A stretch of DNA of 64,000 bases from Methylophaga thiooxydans DMS010 (lineage in GTDB: Bacteria; Pseudomonadota; Gammaproteobacteria; Nitrosococcales; Methylophagaceae): NCBI RefSeq assembly GCF_000156355.1, contig NZ_GG657896.1, positions 35,862 through 99,861 of the forward strand, written 5' to 3'. Within the stretch, counting starts at the first letter, position 1. Every line of letters starts with the position of its first letter. The notes beneath the pieces are model-generated. The model made no database searches. It was not told the DNA's origin and was given only the letters and a program-made list of their open reading frames with translations. Positions 10,182 to 20,123 of this stretch are shown here, piece by piece. The position numbers and the translations under genes were made by a program.

Positions 10182-10800
10182 CGCGATAAATCAGCACGGT
10201 TTTCTCTTTTTCAGAAAAGTTTACCGTCAGCATAGCGCTTGTGTAGTGCCAACTGTTAATGGTGACACCGTCGGGATCGGTGGTTTGCTGTTTCGTGTCA
10301 GGCTCACCAAATCGGGACATAATCATCGTTTCATCAAGTCGAACTGTTGGAATATACGTGATAGCGTTGACAGGCGTCTTCAATAGCGCGATTCGGTCGA
10401 CTTCAGCAATGTCATGTTGGTACGCACCGCTAGGTTGTAACTTCCCGGAGGTGGCTCTTTTCAACATTGTTTCAAGTTGCTCTGCTTTTACATCTAAATT
10501 TAAAACCAGTTTCGCAGATAAGCCACTCAGATTAATACTATTAAAAAAGGCTTCGACACTCAGACTGTTATTGGGATCCCGAAAAATAGCTGTTTCACCA
10601 AATGTGCCCAATGTTTCTTGTGCTGTTTTGTATGTGGTGTTCGCAAGGTGAATGCCTAATACCTGAACATTGCCATCAGGCATGATAGTGACTTCCCATG
10701 GCTTAGCGGCAGGTGGCTGTGGTGATGGAATAAACAACATCGCTGCTATAGCGCCAATGACCAGAATCAGCCCAATAATGAAATTTCTCAGTGTTCGCAT
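10150..10800 (-). CDS. Membrane-anchored protein of unknown function
   Basis: A 216-aa protein with one N-terminal hydrophobic segment (residues 6-24) and a Pro-rich linker, so most of it is probably periplasmic. No catalytic motif or domain is recognised. It contains an evenly mixed alpha/beta pattern and a SRFGEPDTKQQ segment followed by INSWHYTSAMLTVNF, reminiscent of small outer-envelope fold domains, but no family can be named. It lies 13 bases upstream of dtd on the minus strand in reading order after it, so it may be the last gene of a pip-dtd transcript. The last 32 bases overlap the convergent GGDEF/EAL gene. Confidence 0.75.
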   Translation of the reverse strand: MRTLRNFIIGLILVIGAIAAMLFIPSPQPPAAKPWEVTIMPDGNVQVLGIHLANTTYKTAQETLGTFGETAIFRDPNNSLSVEAFFNSINLSGLSAKLVLNLDVKAEQLETMLKRATSGKLQPSGAYQHDIAEVDRIALLKTPVNAITYIPTVRLDETMIMSRFGEPDTKQQTTDPDGVTINSWHYTSAMLTVNFSEKEKTVLIYRAKSTSPDQLK

Positions 10801-10813
10801 GAATCAATCCAGA

Positions 10814-11266
10814 TTAAGAGCGGTTTTTATTTGTCTGTAACCAAAACGTGACAGGGCCATCATTGGTGAGGCTAACCTGCATATCTGCTCCAAAATGGCC
10901 TGCAGCGGTGTTGGGATGGGAAAGCTTGGCTTGCTTGACCATGTATTCAAATAAATCATTGGCCTGTTGCGGGGGCGCAGCAGGAGTAAAACTCGGACGA
11001 GAACCTTTTCGTGTATCTGCCGGTAAGGTGAATTGCGGGACGAGCAATAAGCCGCCGTGGATATCGTGTAATGATAAGTTCATTTTGTCAGCATCATCAG
11101 CAAACACGCGGTAGTTCAATAGCTTATTTAGTAATGTATCTGCATCGTGTGGTTGATCGTCTTTTTCTACCCCGAGCAACACTAATAAGCCTTGTTGGAT
11201 TTCTGCGACACGTTTGTCGTCAACATGGACTTCTGCATGTGTAACGCGTTGTAAGAGGGCGATCAT
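10814..11266 (-). CDS. dtd: D-aminoacyl-tRNA deacylase
   Basis: Dtd hydrolyses D-amino acids (and glycine mischarged to tRNA-Ala) from tRNA as a cytoplasmic proofreading enzyme. The 150-aa protein starts [13 protein letters not shown] and carries the two signature motifs, here [15 protein letters not shown] (usual SQFTL, with Pro replacing Ser) and NDGPVTFWL containing the cross-subunit Gly-Pro. Length is as expected. The start overlaps the pip stop by four bases (ATGA), implying a coupled pair. Confidence 0.95.
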   Translation of the reverse strand: MIALLQRVTHAEVHVDDKRVAEIQQGLLVLLGVEKDDQPHDADTLLNKLLNYRVFADDADKMNLSLHDIHGGLLLVPQFTLPADTRKGSRPSFTPAAPPQQANDLFEYMVKQAKLSHPNTAAGHFGADMQVSLTNDGPVTFWLQTNKNRS

Positions 11267-12228
11267 GTCAGTGCCTCAGCGAGGTTATCTGTCGCGCCTA
11301 CCAACGCTTCAATCATTGCGGGTTCGCCGGCTGCATGACCGGCAAGGGGCAAAATATCTAAGGTAATATCTGGCCATGCTTGTTTTAGTTCCCACGATTG
11401 CTGCATGGGACAGACGATATCGTAGCGACCGTGAACCACCTGTGTCGGAATCGATTTAATCGCATCCAAGTCAGCCAACAGCGGTCGATCGCTAATAAAG
11501 CATTCATTCAAGGCATAATGAAGTTGCACCCGAGAGTGTGCCAGCGGCCCCGGCTCTTGTGTTAAATCAGGTTGGTATTCTTCATCTCGTAACATGACGA
11601 TGGTGCCTTCCCACACGTTGAGTCTTTGCGCCGCTGAGTTTTGAACGGCTTGGTCGTCGTCAGTGAGTTTGTCGAAATAGGCTTGCAACGGCCTTTTCCT
11701 CTCGGCTTCAGGCAGCTCAGCAACCAACGCTTGCCAAGCATCAGGAAACAACCTTGATGCGCCACCTTCAGCGTAAACCCAATCAATATCCTGCTGACGG
11801 CCCAAGAAGGTACCGCGTAAAATCATCGACAGAACAGTGTTGGCATGATCCCGAGCATAGGCTATTGCCAGTGTCGCTCCCCAGGAACCACCAAATAACA
11901 CCCACTGATCAATGTTCAAGGTGTCGCGGATATACTCCATATCTGCGATTAAAAATGGAGTGCTGTTATTTTCCAGTTCGCCACTGGGTAAAGAACGCCC
12001 GCAGCCCCGCTGATCAAATAATATGATGCGATATTTCTCCGGGTCAAAATAACGGCGGTGTTGAGGTCGGCATCCCGAGCCTGGGCCGCCATGCAAAAAG
12101 ACTACTGGAAGACCATTCGGATTACCGCATTCTTCAACATAGATCTGATGTCGTCCGCCATGACTGAGCTTTTCTCTGGAGAATAGATGCGTCTGGTAAG
12201 GTTCAATATCGGGATAAAGTGACAACAT
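11263..12228 (-). CDS. pip: Proline iminopeptidase
   Basis: An alpha/beta-hydrolase that removes N-terminal proline from peptides. The 321-aa protein has the oxyanion motif HGGPGSGC (about 46-53), the nucleophile elbow GGSWG with S115, an acidic residue in HGRYDIVCP and the catalytic His in [18 protein letters not shown] is characteristic of this subfamily. Length matches the S33 proline iminopeptidases. It is the first gene of the minus-strand pip-dtd pair. Confidence 0.94.
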   Translation of the reverse strand: MLSLYPDIEPYQTHLFSREKLSHGGRHQIYVEECGNPNGLPVVFLHGGPGSGCRPQHRRYFDPEKYRIILFDQRGCGRSLPSGELENNSTPFLIADMEYIRDTLNIDQWVLFGGSWGATLAIAYARDHANTVLSMILRGTFLGRQQDIDWVYAEGGASRLFPDAWQALVAELPEAERKRPLQAYFDKLTDDDQAVQNSAAQRLNVWEGTIVMLRDEEYQPDLTQEPGPLAHSRVQLHYALNECFISDRPLLADLDAIKSIPTQVVHGRYDIVCPMQQSWELKQAWPDITLDILPLAGHAAGEPAMIEALVGATDNLAEALT

Positions 12229-12363
12229 AAAAAAACCGTTAGTAATTATCGGCCTGAACTATATCACGAGCAGAGAGAGTTGATGAGGGCTGTGCAAAGG
12301 CAATGTCGAAAAGCAGAATAGTTTTATTCGCTAAAATAAAGCGCTGCAAACGATGGTAATTAT

Positions 12364-12388
12364 CCTTATATTGCGAGAAAATATAAGG
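12364..12388. repeat. Inverted repeat upstream of sucC
   Basis: CCTTATATT and AATATAAGG form a perfect nine-base inverted repeat separated by seven bases, about 95 bases before sucC. There is no following T run, so it is more likely an operator or leader hairpin than a terminator. Function is inferred only from position. Confidence 0.45.
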
Positions 12389-12406
12389 TTTACACAATGA
12401 GCTTGT

Positions 12407-12422
12407 TGCACAGCACTGTGCA
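12407..12422. repeat. Palindrome TGCACAGCACTGTGCA upstream of sucC
   Basis: Two perfect seven-base half sites (TGCACAG, CTGTGCA) are separated by two bases, about 60 bases before the sucC start. The form fits a dimeric regulator operator, but the protein cannot be named. Confidence 0.45.
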
Positions 12423-12482
12423 TAAGCACGTAAACCAGTCGAGACAAAACGGCTAAATGATAATCAAGGCTAGACTAAAACA

Positions 12483-13655
12483 ATGAACCTGCATGAATTT
12501 CAGGCGAAACAATTATTTAACCGTTACGGTGTGCCTACCCCACAAGGGCAAGTGGTAACCGAAGCTGCCCAAGCAAGACAAGCCGCTGAATTGCTGGCTG
12601 GCGAACGCTGGGTAGTCAAAGCCCAAGTGCATACAGGGGGGCGCGGTAAAGCGGGTGGCGTTAAAGTTGTGAATCAGCTGGATGAGGTCGAAACAGCGGC
12701 CAGCGCAATGCTGGGGCAACACCTTGTTACGCATCAAACCACAGCTGAAGGCTTACCCATTCATCAAGTGTTAGTTGAAAAACCAACGGATATAGCGCGG
12801 GAAATTTATCTAGCCGTACTGCTTGATCGTAGCAGCCAACGCATTGTGTTTATGATTTCAGCACAAGGCGGTATGGACATTGAAGCGGTTGCCGAAGAAA
12901 GCCCTGAAGCTATACTTAATCTTTATGTTGACCCTATCGTTGGTTTGCAAGGTTATCAGTGTCGTCGTGCAGGCTTCTTTTTAGGCCTGACAGGGGCAGC
13001 ATTCAAGCAATTACAACAGGTAATGCAAAGCCTCTATCAATTATTCACTGAAAATGATGCCAGTCTTGTTGAAATTAATCCCTTAGTTGTAACTGGAGAA
13101 GGTGATTTATTGGCTGTGGATGCCAAAATTAACCTCGATGATAACGGCTTATTCCGCCATGCGGATTTGGCTGAGATGTTTGATCCCACGCAGGAAGATG
13201 ATGCTGAAGTCATCGCGCGTGAATATGGACTGAACTACATTTCTCTGGACGGTAATGTTGCCTGCATGGTGAATGGCGCCGGTCTGGCTATGGCAACGAT
13301 GGACTTGATTCAAAAAGAAGGTGGTGAACCGGCGAACTTCCTTGATGTGGGGGGCGGCACGACGGCCGATCGCGTGGCAGAAGCATTCAAGCTGATTTTA
13401 TCGGATACCAAGGTGAAGTCTATTCTGGTTAATATTTTTGGTGGCATTGTTCGTTGTGACTTAATTGCTGAAGGCATCATTCAGGCAGCAAAAGAGGTCG
13501 ATCTGACACTGCCCGTAGTGGTGCGCCTAGAAGGCACTAATGCCGAGCAGGGCCGTGAGTTATTGGCCAATAGCCAGATGAGTATTTATGCGGCACAGGA
13601 TTTAACCGATGCTGCTAGAAAAGCGGTTGCTGCTGCCCAGGAGTCAAATACATGA
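12483..13655 (+). CDS. sucC: Succinate-CoA ligase (ADP-forming) beta subunit
   Basis: Beta subunit of the TCA-cycle enzyme that interconverts succinyl-CoA and succinate with nucleotide phosphorylation. The 390-aa protein has an ATP-grasp N-terminal domain ([28 protein letters not shown]) and the CoA-ligase domain with [26 protein letters not shown] and [12 protein letters not shown]. Methylotrophs also have the homologous malate-CoA ligase (MtkA), and the two are hard to separate by eye. The motifs here fit SucC and no serine-cycle genes are adjacent. The 254 bases upstream hold two inverted repeats. The ribosome site is weak. Confidence 0.93.
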   Translation: MNLHEFQAKQLFNRYGVPTPQGQVVTEAAQARQAAELLAGERWVVKAQVHTGGRGKAGGVKVVNQLDEVETAASAMLGQHLVTHQTTAEGLPIHQVLVEKPTDIAREIYLAVLLDRSSQRIVFMISAQGGMDIEAVAEESPEAILNLYVDPIVGLQGYQCRRAGFFLGLTGAAFKQLQQVMQSLYQLFTENDASLVEINPLVVTGEGDLLAVDAKINLDDNGLFRHADLAEMFDPTQEDDAEVIAREYGLNYISLDGNVACMVNGAGLAMATMDLIQKEGGEPANFLDVGGGTTADRVAEAFKLILSDTKVKSILVNIFGGIVRCDLIAEGIIQAAKEVDLTLPVVVRLEGTNAEQGRELLANSQMSIYAAQDLTDAARKAVAAAQESNT

Positions 13656-14527
13656 GCATTCTTGTTAACCGTGAAACCAAAGTGATTTGTCAGGGCTTTA
13701 CCGGCAAACAAGGTACCTTTCATTCTGAGCAAGCGATTGCCTATGGCACTCAGTTTGTGGGCGGGGTGACACCCGGTAAAGGTGGCCAGCGACACCTAGA
13801 TAGGCCTGTGTTTAATACTGTGCATGAAGCCGTCGCGGAAACAGGTGCTGATGCGACGATGATATACGTTCCTGCGGCGTTTGCGGCTGATGCCATTCTG
13901 GAAGCTGCAGATGCTGGCATCAAGGTCATTGCATGCATCACCGAAGGTATTCCTGTACAGGATATGCTGCGTGTGAAACATGCCCTGAATGGCAAAGATG
14001 TGTATTTGATTGGCCCGAACTGCCCGGGTTTGATCACGCCAGGTGAGTGCAAAATTGGCATTATGCCAGGGGTGATTCATCAGCCGGGTAAAATCGGAAT
14101 TGTTTCGCGCTCAGGCACATTGACTTACGAAGCGGTTCATCAGACGACACAGAATGGTTTAGGCCAAAGTACCTGTGTCGGTATCGGCGGTGATCCGATT
14201 CATGGCATGAACTTTATCGAATGTCTGGAAATGTTTGAAAACGATCCTCAAACCGAGGGTATTGTCATGGTGGGCGAAATCGGTGGGCACGCAGAAGAAG
14301 ATGCGGCAGCTTATATTCAGCAACATGTGACGAAACCCGTTGTAGCCTATATCGCAGGTTTGACGGCTCCTCCAGGTAAACGTATGGGGCATGCTGGCGC
14401 TATTATTAGCGGTGGAACCGGCACGGCTGAAGCTAAATTGACTGCTTTAGAAAGCGCTGGCGCAAAAATTGCCCGCTCACCGGCTGAAATCGGTGATTGT
14501 ATGCTAGCAGCGATGGAAGCCAGATAG
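13652..14527 (+). CDS. sucD: Succinate-CoA ligase (ADP-forming) alpha subunit
   Basis: Alpha subunit carrying the CoA site and the phosphorylated histidine. The 291-aa protein begins [20 protein letters not shown], typical of the CoA-binding Rossmann domain. It contains [21 protein letters not shown] and [11 protein letters not shown], and has the active-site His247 in [14 protein letters not shown]. It overlaps sucC by four bases (ATGA). The next gene nadE starts directly after its stop. Confidence 0.95.
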   Translation: MSILVNRETKVICQGFTGKQGTFHSEQAIAYGTQFVGGVTPGKGGQRHLDRPVFNTVHEAVAETGADATMIYVPAAFAADAILEAADAGIKVIACITEGIPVQDMLRVKHALNGKDVYLIGPNCPGLITPGECKIGIMPGVIHQPGKIGIVSRSGTLTYEAVHQTTQNGLGQSTCVGIGGDPIHGMNFIECLEMFENDPQTEGIVMVGEIGGHAEEDAAAYIQQHVTKPVVAYIAGLTAPPGKRMGHAGAIISGGTGTAEAKLTALESAGAKIARSPAEIGDCMLAAMEAR

Positions 14528-16168
14528 GTGAACGATGTAACTCTGGTCATGGGGCAAATCAATCCTGTGGTTGGGGATGTGGCTGGCAATGTCGTCAAAA
14601 TTATTACCTCAGCACACCAGGCACGTGATCAGTTCGGTGCCGATTTGGTTGTTTTTCCCGAGTTAACCTTAACGGGCTATCCACCAGAAGATTTATTGCT
14701 CAGACCGGGGCTACTAAAGCGTGTAAATAAAGCACTGGACACATTACAAAAGCATGTAGAGGGTGTTGCCATCATCATTGGACATCCTGATGGGGAGGTT
14801 CGTAAGGAGCTGTATAACGCGGCGTCAATGATTGTTGATGGTAACCGTGTTGCTACTTACTTCAAACATAAGCTGCCTAACTACAGTGTGTTTGATGAGA
14901 AGCGTTATTTTGTCGAAGGCAAAGAAGCGTGTGTCGTTGATTTCAAAGGCATTCGATTTGGCCTGACTTTGTGTGAAGATATCTGGTTTACTGAGCCCGC
15001 TTGCCAGGCTGCTGATGCCGGTGCTGAGATACTCATTAACCTCAATGCATCACCTTACCGTATGGGCAAGTGGCAATTGCGCGAAGCCGAAGTTAAAAAG
15101 CGTGTTTTGGAGACTGGCTTGCCCGTTGTTTACGTGAATCAAGTGGGTGGTCAAGACGAGTTAGTATTCGATGGCTGCTCGTTTGCCTTAGATCACCGCG
15201 GTGAAAAAGTCGCCCGTGCCCCTGCCTTTGAAAGTGGCTTGTATCCTTTAACCGTTAACCGTAGTGAAAACGGTATCGTGCAAATACATGGGCAAATGGC
15301 AATAAAAGAAAACGAACACGCCATGATTTATAAAGCACTGACGACGGGCTTACGTGATTACATCGAAAAAAACCACTTTCCCGGGGTGGTAATCGGTTTA
15401 TCAGGCGGTATCGATTCAGCATTAACATTGGCCTTGGCTGTTGATGCGATTGGCGCCGAGAAAGTCCATGCGGTCATGATGCCTACTCGCTATACCGCAC
15501 AAATCAGTCTTGATGATGCTAAAGCAATGGCTGATGGATTAGGTGTCCACTACAGTGTCATGTCAATTGAACCGGTATTTGAGTCTTTTCTGACAACATT
15601 ATCTGATCAATTTACCGGTTTACCTGTCGATACCACTGAAGAAAATATTCAGGCACGTTGTCGCGGTATTATTCTTATGGCGCTATCAAACAAGACCGGT
15701 TCGATGGTGTTAGCGACGGGTAATAAAAGTGAAATGGCCGTTGGTTATTCGACATTGTATGGGGATATGGCTGGCGGCTACTCACCATTGAAAGATGTAT
15801 ATAAAACGATGGTGTATCAGCTTAGTCATTATCGCAATACACGCTCCATGGTAATTCCAGAACGCATCATTACGCGACCGCCATCGGCAGAACTCGCTGC
15901 CGATCAGTTAGATCAAGATAGTCTGCCGCCTTATGAGCTTTTGGATAAAATTTTAGAACGGTACATTGCGGATGATAGCTGCTTTGAAGACTTGGTTGCT
16001 GAAGGCTATGATGCCGAAGTGGTTGCAAGGGTGATCAAAATGGTAGATCGTAACGAATATAAACGACGTCAGGCACCGCCAGGTATTCGTATTAGTAGTC
16101 GTGCATTTGGACGCGACCGACGATATCCGATTACGTCAGGTTACACTGTTACTTCAACTATAGAGTAA
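14528..16168 (+). CDS. nadE: Glutamine-dependent NAD+ synthetase
   Basis: Makes NAD+ from deamido-NAD+ using glutamine. The 546-aa protein has an N-terminal nitrilase-type glutaminase with the E45-K115-C149 triad (FPELTLTGYPPED, KHKLPNY, TLCEDIW) and a C-terminal synthetase with the ATP-pyrophosphatase loop SGGIDSA from S292. The start is GTG 14528, immediately after the sucD stop; the second residue onward (NDVTLVMGQINPVVGD) matches the usual N-terminus. Expression is probably coupled to sucD. It is followed nine bases later by glnB. Confidence 0.96.
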   Translation: MNDVTLVMGQINPVVGDVAGNVVKIITSAHQARDQFGADLVVFPELTLTGYPPEDLLLRPGLLKRVNKALDTLQKHVEGVAIIIGHPDGEVRKELYNAASMIVDGNRVATYFKHKLPNYSVFDEKRYFVEGKEACVVDFKGIRFGLTLCEDIWFTEPACQAADAGAEILINLNASPYRMGKWQLREAEVKKRVLETGLPVVYVNQVGGQDELVFDGCSFALDHRGEKVARAPAFESGLYPLTVNRSENGIVQIHGQMAIKENEHAMIYKALTTGLRDYIEKNHFPGVVIGLSGGIDSALTLALAVDAIGAEKVHAVMMPTRYTAQISLDDAKAMADGLGVHYSVMSIEPVFESFLTTLSDQFTGLPVDTTEENIQARCRGIILMALSNKTGSMVLATGNKSEMAVGYSTLYGDMAGGYSPLKDVYKTMVYQLSHYRNTRSMVIPERIITRPPSAELAADQLDQDSLPPYELLDKILERYIADDSCFEDLVAEGYDAEVVARVIKMVDRNEYKRRQAPPGIRISSRAFGRDRRYPITSGYTVTSTIE

Positions 16169-16516
<348 letters not shown>

Positions 16517-16521
16517 AATAA

Positions 16522-16544
16522 AAAAGGCCGCTTAGCGGCCTTTT
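16522..16544. terminator. Bidirectional terminator between glnB and bamD
   Basis: AAAAGGCCGC and GCGGCCTTTT form a perfect ten-base stem with a TTA loop. It lies between the convergent glnB and bamD stops and can serve both strands. Confidence 0.9.
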
Positions 16545-16546
16545 CT

Positions 16547-17332
16547 TTATTGAACGTTTGTTTGACTTACTTCCGCCACACCTGGATGACCGGGGTAGTT
16601 CAATTCCAGCACGCGCAAAGCATCTTGCGACAAGTCGTGCATATCCAATACCTTATACGCTTTTGCCATGACCACTAATGCTTCCGGCATGGATGGCGTA
16701 CGCGGGTAATTTTCCAATACATATTTACCGCGGTTTGCTGCTGCAATGTAAGAGCCGCGACGCATGTAGTAGTTTGCTACGTTAACTTCGTGCTGTGCGA
16801 GACGGTTACGCAAGTAGACAATGCGTTGTGTAGAGTCTTCTGCATATCGGCTTTGAGGAAACCGGGTGACCAGCGTTTTAAAGTCGCGCAGGGCATCTTC
16901 GGCGGCACCGGGATCACGTTGAGACTCGTCGCGCGGGATATATTTTTCAAAGAAACCAATATCTCTGTGGAAACTTGTTAAGCCACGTAAGTAGATGGCG
17001 TAGTCGATATTGGGGTTGAGCGGATAAACGCGCATGAAGCGATCAAGTGTCGCGATAGCCGTCTCTGGATCATCATTCTTATAGTGTGCGTATGCTGACT
17101 CAAGCAATGCTTGTTGAGCATATTCACCAAACGGAAATCGTGCTTCTAATTGTTCATAGTAAGTGATGGCTGTCTCATAGTCGCCAAGCGTCAATGCGGC
17201 GTTGGCTTCGGAGTATACGCGTTCTACTGTCCAGCTTTCATCCGCTTTAATTTCTTCTTTTTTAAAAAAAGAGCAACCAGAAAGGGATAACGTGGTCAGA
17301 GAGATAATTAGCAGGAGATAATATTTTTTCAT
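16547..17332 (-). CDS. bamD: Outer membrane assembly lipoprotein BamD
   Basis: BamD is the essential TPR lipoprotein of the BAM complex that folds beta-barrels into the outer membrane. The 261-aa precursor has a lipoprotein signal peptide with lipobox LSGC and lipidated Cys20, then TPR repeats (NAALTLGDYETAITYYEQLE and following). The conserved ARFPFGEYAQQA, RVYPLNPNIDYAIYLRG and RDESQRDPGAAEDALRDF blocks are family hallmarks. It is a single gene on the minus strand, opposite to glnB. Confidence 0.96.
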   Translation of the reverse strand: MKKYYLLLIISLTTLSLSGCSFFKKEEIKADESWTVERVYSEANAALTLGDYETAITYYEQLEARFPFGEYAQQALLESAYAHYKNDDPETAIATLDRFMRVYPLNPNIDYAIYLRGLTSFHRDIGFFEKYIPRDESQRDPGAAEDALRDFKTLVTRFPQSRYAEDSTQRIVYLRNRLAQHEVNVANYYMRRGSYIAAANRGKYVLENYPRTPSMPEALVVMAKAYKVLDMHDLSQDALRVLELNYPGHPGVAEVSQTNVQ

Positions 17333-17482
17333 CGGCTTAGATTACGCTAGCTACATATTTGAGGTAAAGGCTGATCTTAGCCCTTTTTGTGTGTCAAAGC
17401 ACGTTTTTACTAATTAACAAACATCACTTGATAGTGCGATCCAGTACAATAGCGAGTTTGAATGTCTAAACAGGAATATTCC

Positions 17483-18646
17483 ATGCCTCGTCGTCTGCTG
17501 TCTATTGCGGTTGGCCTTATCTTATCGGCACCGCTTGCTGCCACAACCTTTGAAATGACGGATCCCAATGCTGCTGTCATCGGACACAACATGGTTGTAT
17601 ACAGTCGTTCAGAAGATACGTTGCTCGATATCGGCCGTCAATTTGACTTGGGTTATCGTGATATTACCGATGCCAACCCCGGGGTTGATGCTTGGCTACC
17701 AGGTGAAGGCACGCGCGTTGTAGTGCCAACCCGCTTTATTTTGCCCGATGCGCCACGTGAAGGCATTGTTATCAATATTGCCGAGATGCGTCTTTATTAT
17801 TATCCGAAAACAGCAAAAGACAGCTTGCAGCAAGTTGTTACGCATCCTATCGGTATTGGCCGTGAAGGCTGGGCCACCCCCTTAGGAAAAACGCGGATCA
17901 CCAATAAAGTGAAAAATCCGACGTGGACGCCGCCTGAGTCGATTCGTAAGGAACACTTGGAAAATGGTGATCCATTGCCAAAAGTGGTGCCAGCTGGTCC
18001 AGATAACCCACTAGGTGCATATAAGATGAACTTATCGATGCCGGGGTATTTATTACACGGCACCAATAAGCCGTTTGGGGTTGGGCTTCGCGTTAGTCAC
18101 GGCTGTATTCGATTGTATCCAGAAGATATTGAACACTTATTTCATCTTACGCCCAGCAATACCGGTGTCGAAATTTTGTATCAGCCGCATAAAGCAGGGC
18201 TGAGGAATGGGCAGTTATATTTGGAAGCACACAGACAGCATAAAGATGTTGATGTGCGAGAAGGTAATAACATGACGCCAATGGTGAAAGCTATTTTGAC
18301 TGCACAAGATAGTTTGGTGTCTGATGAACAGTGGCCACTCGCAGAAGATATCGTGCGCGATCAGAAAGGTGTGGTGATACCTGTTGGCCAGAAGCAATTG
18401 GATATTGTGGAAAACTTATGGTTTTTACATGCTGGCGTCAATAAACAAGCCGTGAGCAAAATGCGCCAAGCCATTATTACTTTACAGCTCGATGATTTAT
18501 TTTGGCCTGTGCGCTCTGGCCCCAAAGAAGAAACCTTAATTGGTCCGTTTAATACGCGTGAAGAGGCCGATATTATGGGCAAAGAGGTCGCTGCGGTGGC
18601 AGGTACACCGGTTTGGACAGTGCAGGTATCGAGTGATGCTTTATAA
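17483..18646 (+). CDS. L,D-transpeptidase (YkuD/ErfK family) with LysM-like domain
   Basis: Probable periplasmic enzyme that cross-links peptidoglycan or attaches lipoprotein. From ATG 17483 (AGGA eight bases upstream) the protein has 387 aa with a signal peptide ending near LAATTFEM. An in-frame ATG at 17462 would mask the signal and lacks a ribosome site. A LysM-like segment (EDTLLDIGRQF to RVVVPTRF) precedes the YkuD domain, whose catalytic site is HGTN then SHGCIRLYPED with Cys208. The C-terminal end (WPVRSGPKEETLIGPFNT...) looks SPOR-like. The adjacent Lpp-like lipoprotein could be its attachment substrate, by analogy with Lpp; that is inference. Confidence 0.9.
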   Translation: MPRRLLSIAVGLILSAPLAATTFEMTDPNAAVIGHNMVVYSRSEDTLLDIGRQFDLGYRDITDANPGVDAWLPGEGTRVVVPTRFILPDAPREGIVINIAEMRLYYYPKTAKDSLQQVVTHPIGIGREGWATPLGKTRITNKVKNPTWTPPESIRKEHLENGDPLPKVVPAGPDNPLGAYKMNLSMPGYLLHGTNKPFGVGLRVSHGCIRLYPEDIEHLFHLTPSNTGVEILYQPHKAGLRNGQLYLEAHRQHKDVDVREGNNMTPMVKAILTAQDSLVSDEQWPLAEDIVRDQKGVVIPVGQKQLDIVENLWFLHAGVNKQAVSKMRQAIITLQLDDLFWPVRSGPKEETLIGPFNTREEADIMGKEVAAVAGTPVWTVQVSSDAL

Positions 18647-18668
18647 ATGCACTGTTAAATTTTAGATA

Positions 18669-18701
18669 AAAAAAAGCCGGAACAAATGTTCCGGCTTTTT
18701 T
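18669..18701. terminator. Bidirectional terminator between L,D-transpeptidase and lipoprotein genes
   Basis: AAGCCGGAAC and GTTCCGGCTT form a perfect stem with an AAAT loop, flanked by A and T runs, between two convergent genes. Confidence 0.9.
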
Positions 18702-18718
18702 GCATGTGGCAAGAAGAA

Positions 18719-19018
18719 TTATTTGCTCATTGCTTTTTCAAACATACGGTCGATTTTTGCACAGCATTCTTCGACTGTTGCTTGTGCTTCATCAGCAGAT
18801 TTCTGGGCGTTCATCGCAGCCAGTTCTGCATCTGTAGCAGTACGTTGCGCTGTATCAGCAGTGCTTTGAGCATTGCGTGCAGCTACCAGTGCAGAATCAG
18901 CGGTTGATTGAGCAGATTCAACAGAGGCTTTCAACGCTTCCATTTCAGCTGTGTTGGCACAAGCGGTCAACAGAGCCAAAGGCAGGATTACAGCACTCAG
19001 TTTTGCTAATGGTTTCAT
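18719..19018 (-). CDS. Lpp/OprI-like alanine-zipper lipoprotein
   Basis: A 99-aa small outer-membrane lipoprotein. The signal peptide ends in lipobox LTAC with Cys20. The mature part is an Ala-rich heptad coiled coil (repeats of AQSTADSA/AQSTADTA type), as in Lpp and OprI. Unlike Lpp it lacks a C-terminal Tyr-Arg-Lys and ends EKAMSK, with a CC pair near the end. A Lys-terminated end could still be cross-linked to peptidoglycan by the neighbouring transpeptidase, which is inference. Strong AAGGAG ribosome site and a good sigma-70 promoter lie upstream. Confidence 0.88.
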   Translation of the reverse strand: MKPLAKLSAVILPLALLTACANTAEMEALKASVESAQSTADSALVAARNAQSTADTAQRTATDAELAAMNAQKSADEAQATVEECCAKIDRMFEKAMSK

Positions 19019-19060
19019 ATTATTCTCCTTAAAAGTACCAGTTATATAATTGGCGTGGGT

Positions 19061-19088
19061 ATTATATTGCTAATTTATTAATTCGCAA
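19061..19088 (-). promoter_or_regulatory. Sigma-70 type promoter of the Lpp-like gene
   Basis: On the minus strand TTGCGA (19088-19083) and TATAAT (19066-19061) are separated by 16 bases, 43 bases upstream of the lipoprotein start. A perfect -10 box and an abundant product class support it. Confidence 0.65.
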
Positions 19089-19270
19089 CATAAATCATAA
19101 GCTAGCAAGAATTATTTTTTATGTCTATTAAACCTCAATAAAAATGCGAACTCTATCGATAAAGCTACATCCCTAATAGCAAATACTTGTTATAATCTTC
19201 TTTTTTTAGATGAACGCAATTATTACAACGCGATTTCATCACGCTCAATCTGCTCTGGAAAAATTTGTCT

Positions 19271-20065
19271 ATGCACCCAATGCTGAATATCGCGATTCGG
19301 GCAGCCCGTAATGCTGGCAGCCTGATCATGCGATCATTGCAACATGTTGAACACCTTGAAGTGACCACGAAAGGACGTAACGATTATGTCTCGGACGTTG
19401 ATCATTTGGTTGAACAAGAAATCATTACGGTTATCAAGAAAGCCTACCCAGACCACGCCATTATGGCCGAGGAATCGGGTAACAGCGGAACAAATGATAC
19501 GGTTTGGATTATTGACCCCATTGATGGCACTACCAATTATTTACACGGATTCCCGCATTATTGCGTTTCCATCGCAGTCCGGGTCAGAGGGCGTGTAGAA
19601 CATGCAGTTATCTACGACCCGCGTCGTGATGAGCTGTTCACGGCCAGTCGCGGAGAAGGCGCCAAATTAAACGATCATCGTCTGCGTGTGACAAAACGTC
19701 GCGAACTCAACGGTGCATTGCTTGCCACTGGTTTTCCATTCAAATTCCCGCAACACCACGAACGCTACTTAGCTAGCTTTAGTGCTGTATTTCCGCATGT
19801 GGCAGATATTCGGCGTGCAGGATCGGCCGCATTAGACTTGGCCTATGTGGCGGCAGGTCGTCTCGATGGCTATTGGGAAATTGGTTTGCAAAACTGGGAT
19901 TTGGCAGCCGGCTTGTTATTGGTGGAAGAGGCTGGTGGTTTAGTCACTGATTTCGCTGGTGACGAGAAACTGTTCGATAAAGGCAATGTTGTCGCCGGTG
20001 GCTTTGGTGTGCACAAATTGCTGCTGGAAAAACTGCAACCGCATTTGCAAGAACCCCTCAAATAA
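19271..20065 (+). CDS. suhB: Inositol-1-monophosphatase family protein SuhB
   Basis: SuhB is a Mg-dependent phosphatase of the inositol monophosphatase family and in enterics also joins the rRNA antitermination complex. The start is ATG 19271 (MHPMLNIAIRAARNAG), 264 aa. Metal ligands are in AEESGNSG, DPIDGTTNYLHGFP and the later WDLAAG motif. In-frame TTG at 19265 is less likely. Length is normal. Confidence 0.94.
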   Translation: MHPMLNIAIRAARNAGSLIMRSLQHVEHLEVTTKGRNDYVSDVDHLVEQEIITVIKKAYPDHAIMAEESGNSGTNDTVWIIDPIDGTTNYLHGFPHYCVSIAVRVRGRVEHAVIYDPRRDELFTASRGEGAKLNDHRLRVTKRRELNGALLATGFPFKFPQHHERYLASFSAVFPHVADIRRAGSAALDLAYVAAGRLDGYWEIGLQNWDLAAGLLLVEEAGGLVTDFAGDEKLFDKGNVVAGGFGVHKLLLEKLQPHLQEPLK

Positions 20066-20123
20066 GTGCCTGCGGGCTTCATTTTTATCGCATGCCAGGC
20101 ATGCCAATACAGAATTCAAGATA

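Noticed and set aside
12483..14527. Malate-CoA ligase (mtkAB) rather than sucCD
   Set aside because: Motifs fit SucC/SucD and no serine-cycle genes are adjacent, though separation by eye is not absolute.
17420..17460. Sigma-70 promoter TTGATA/TACAAT before the L,D-transpeptidase gene
   Set aside because: The two boxes are separated by only about 11 bases, too short for a normal promoter.
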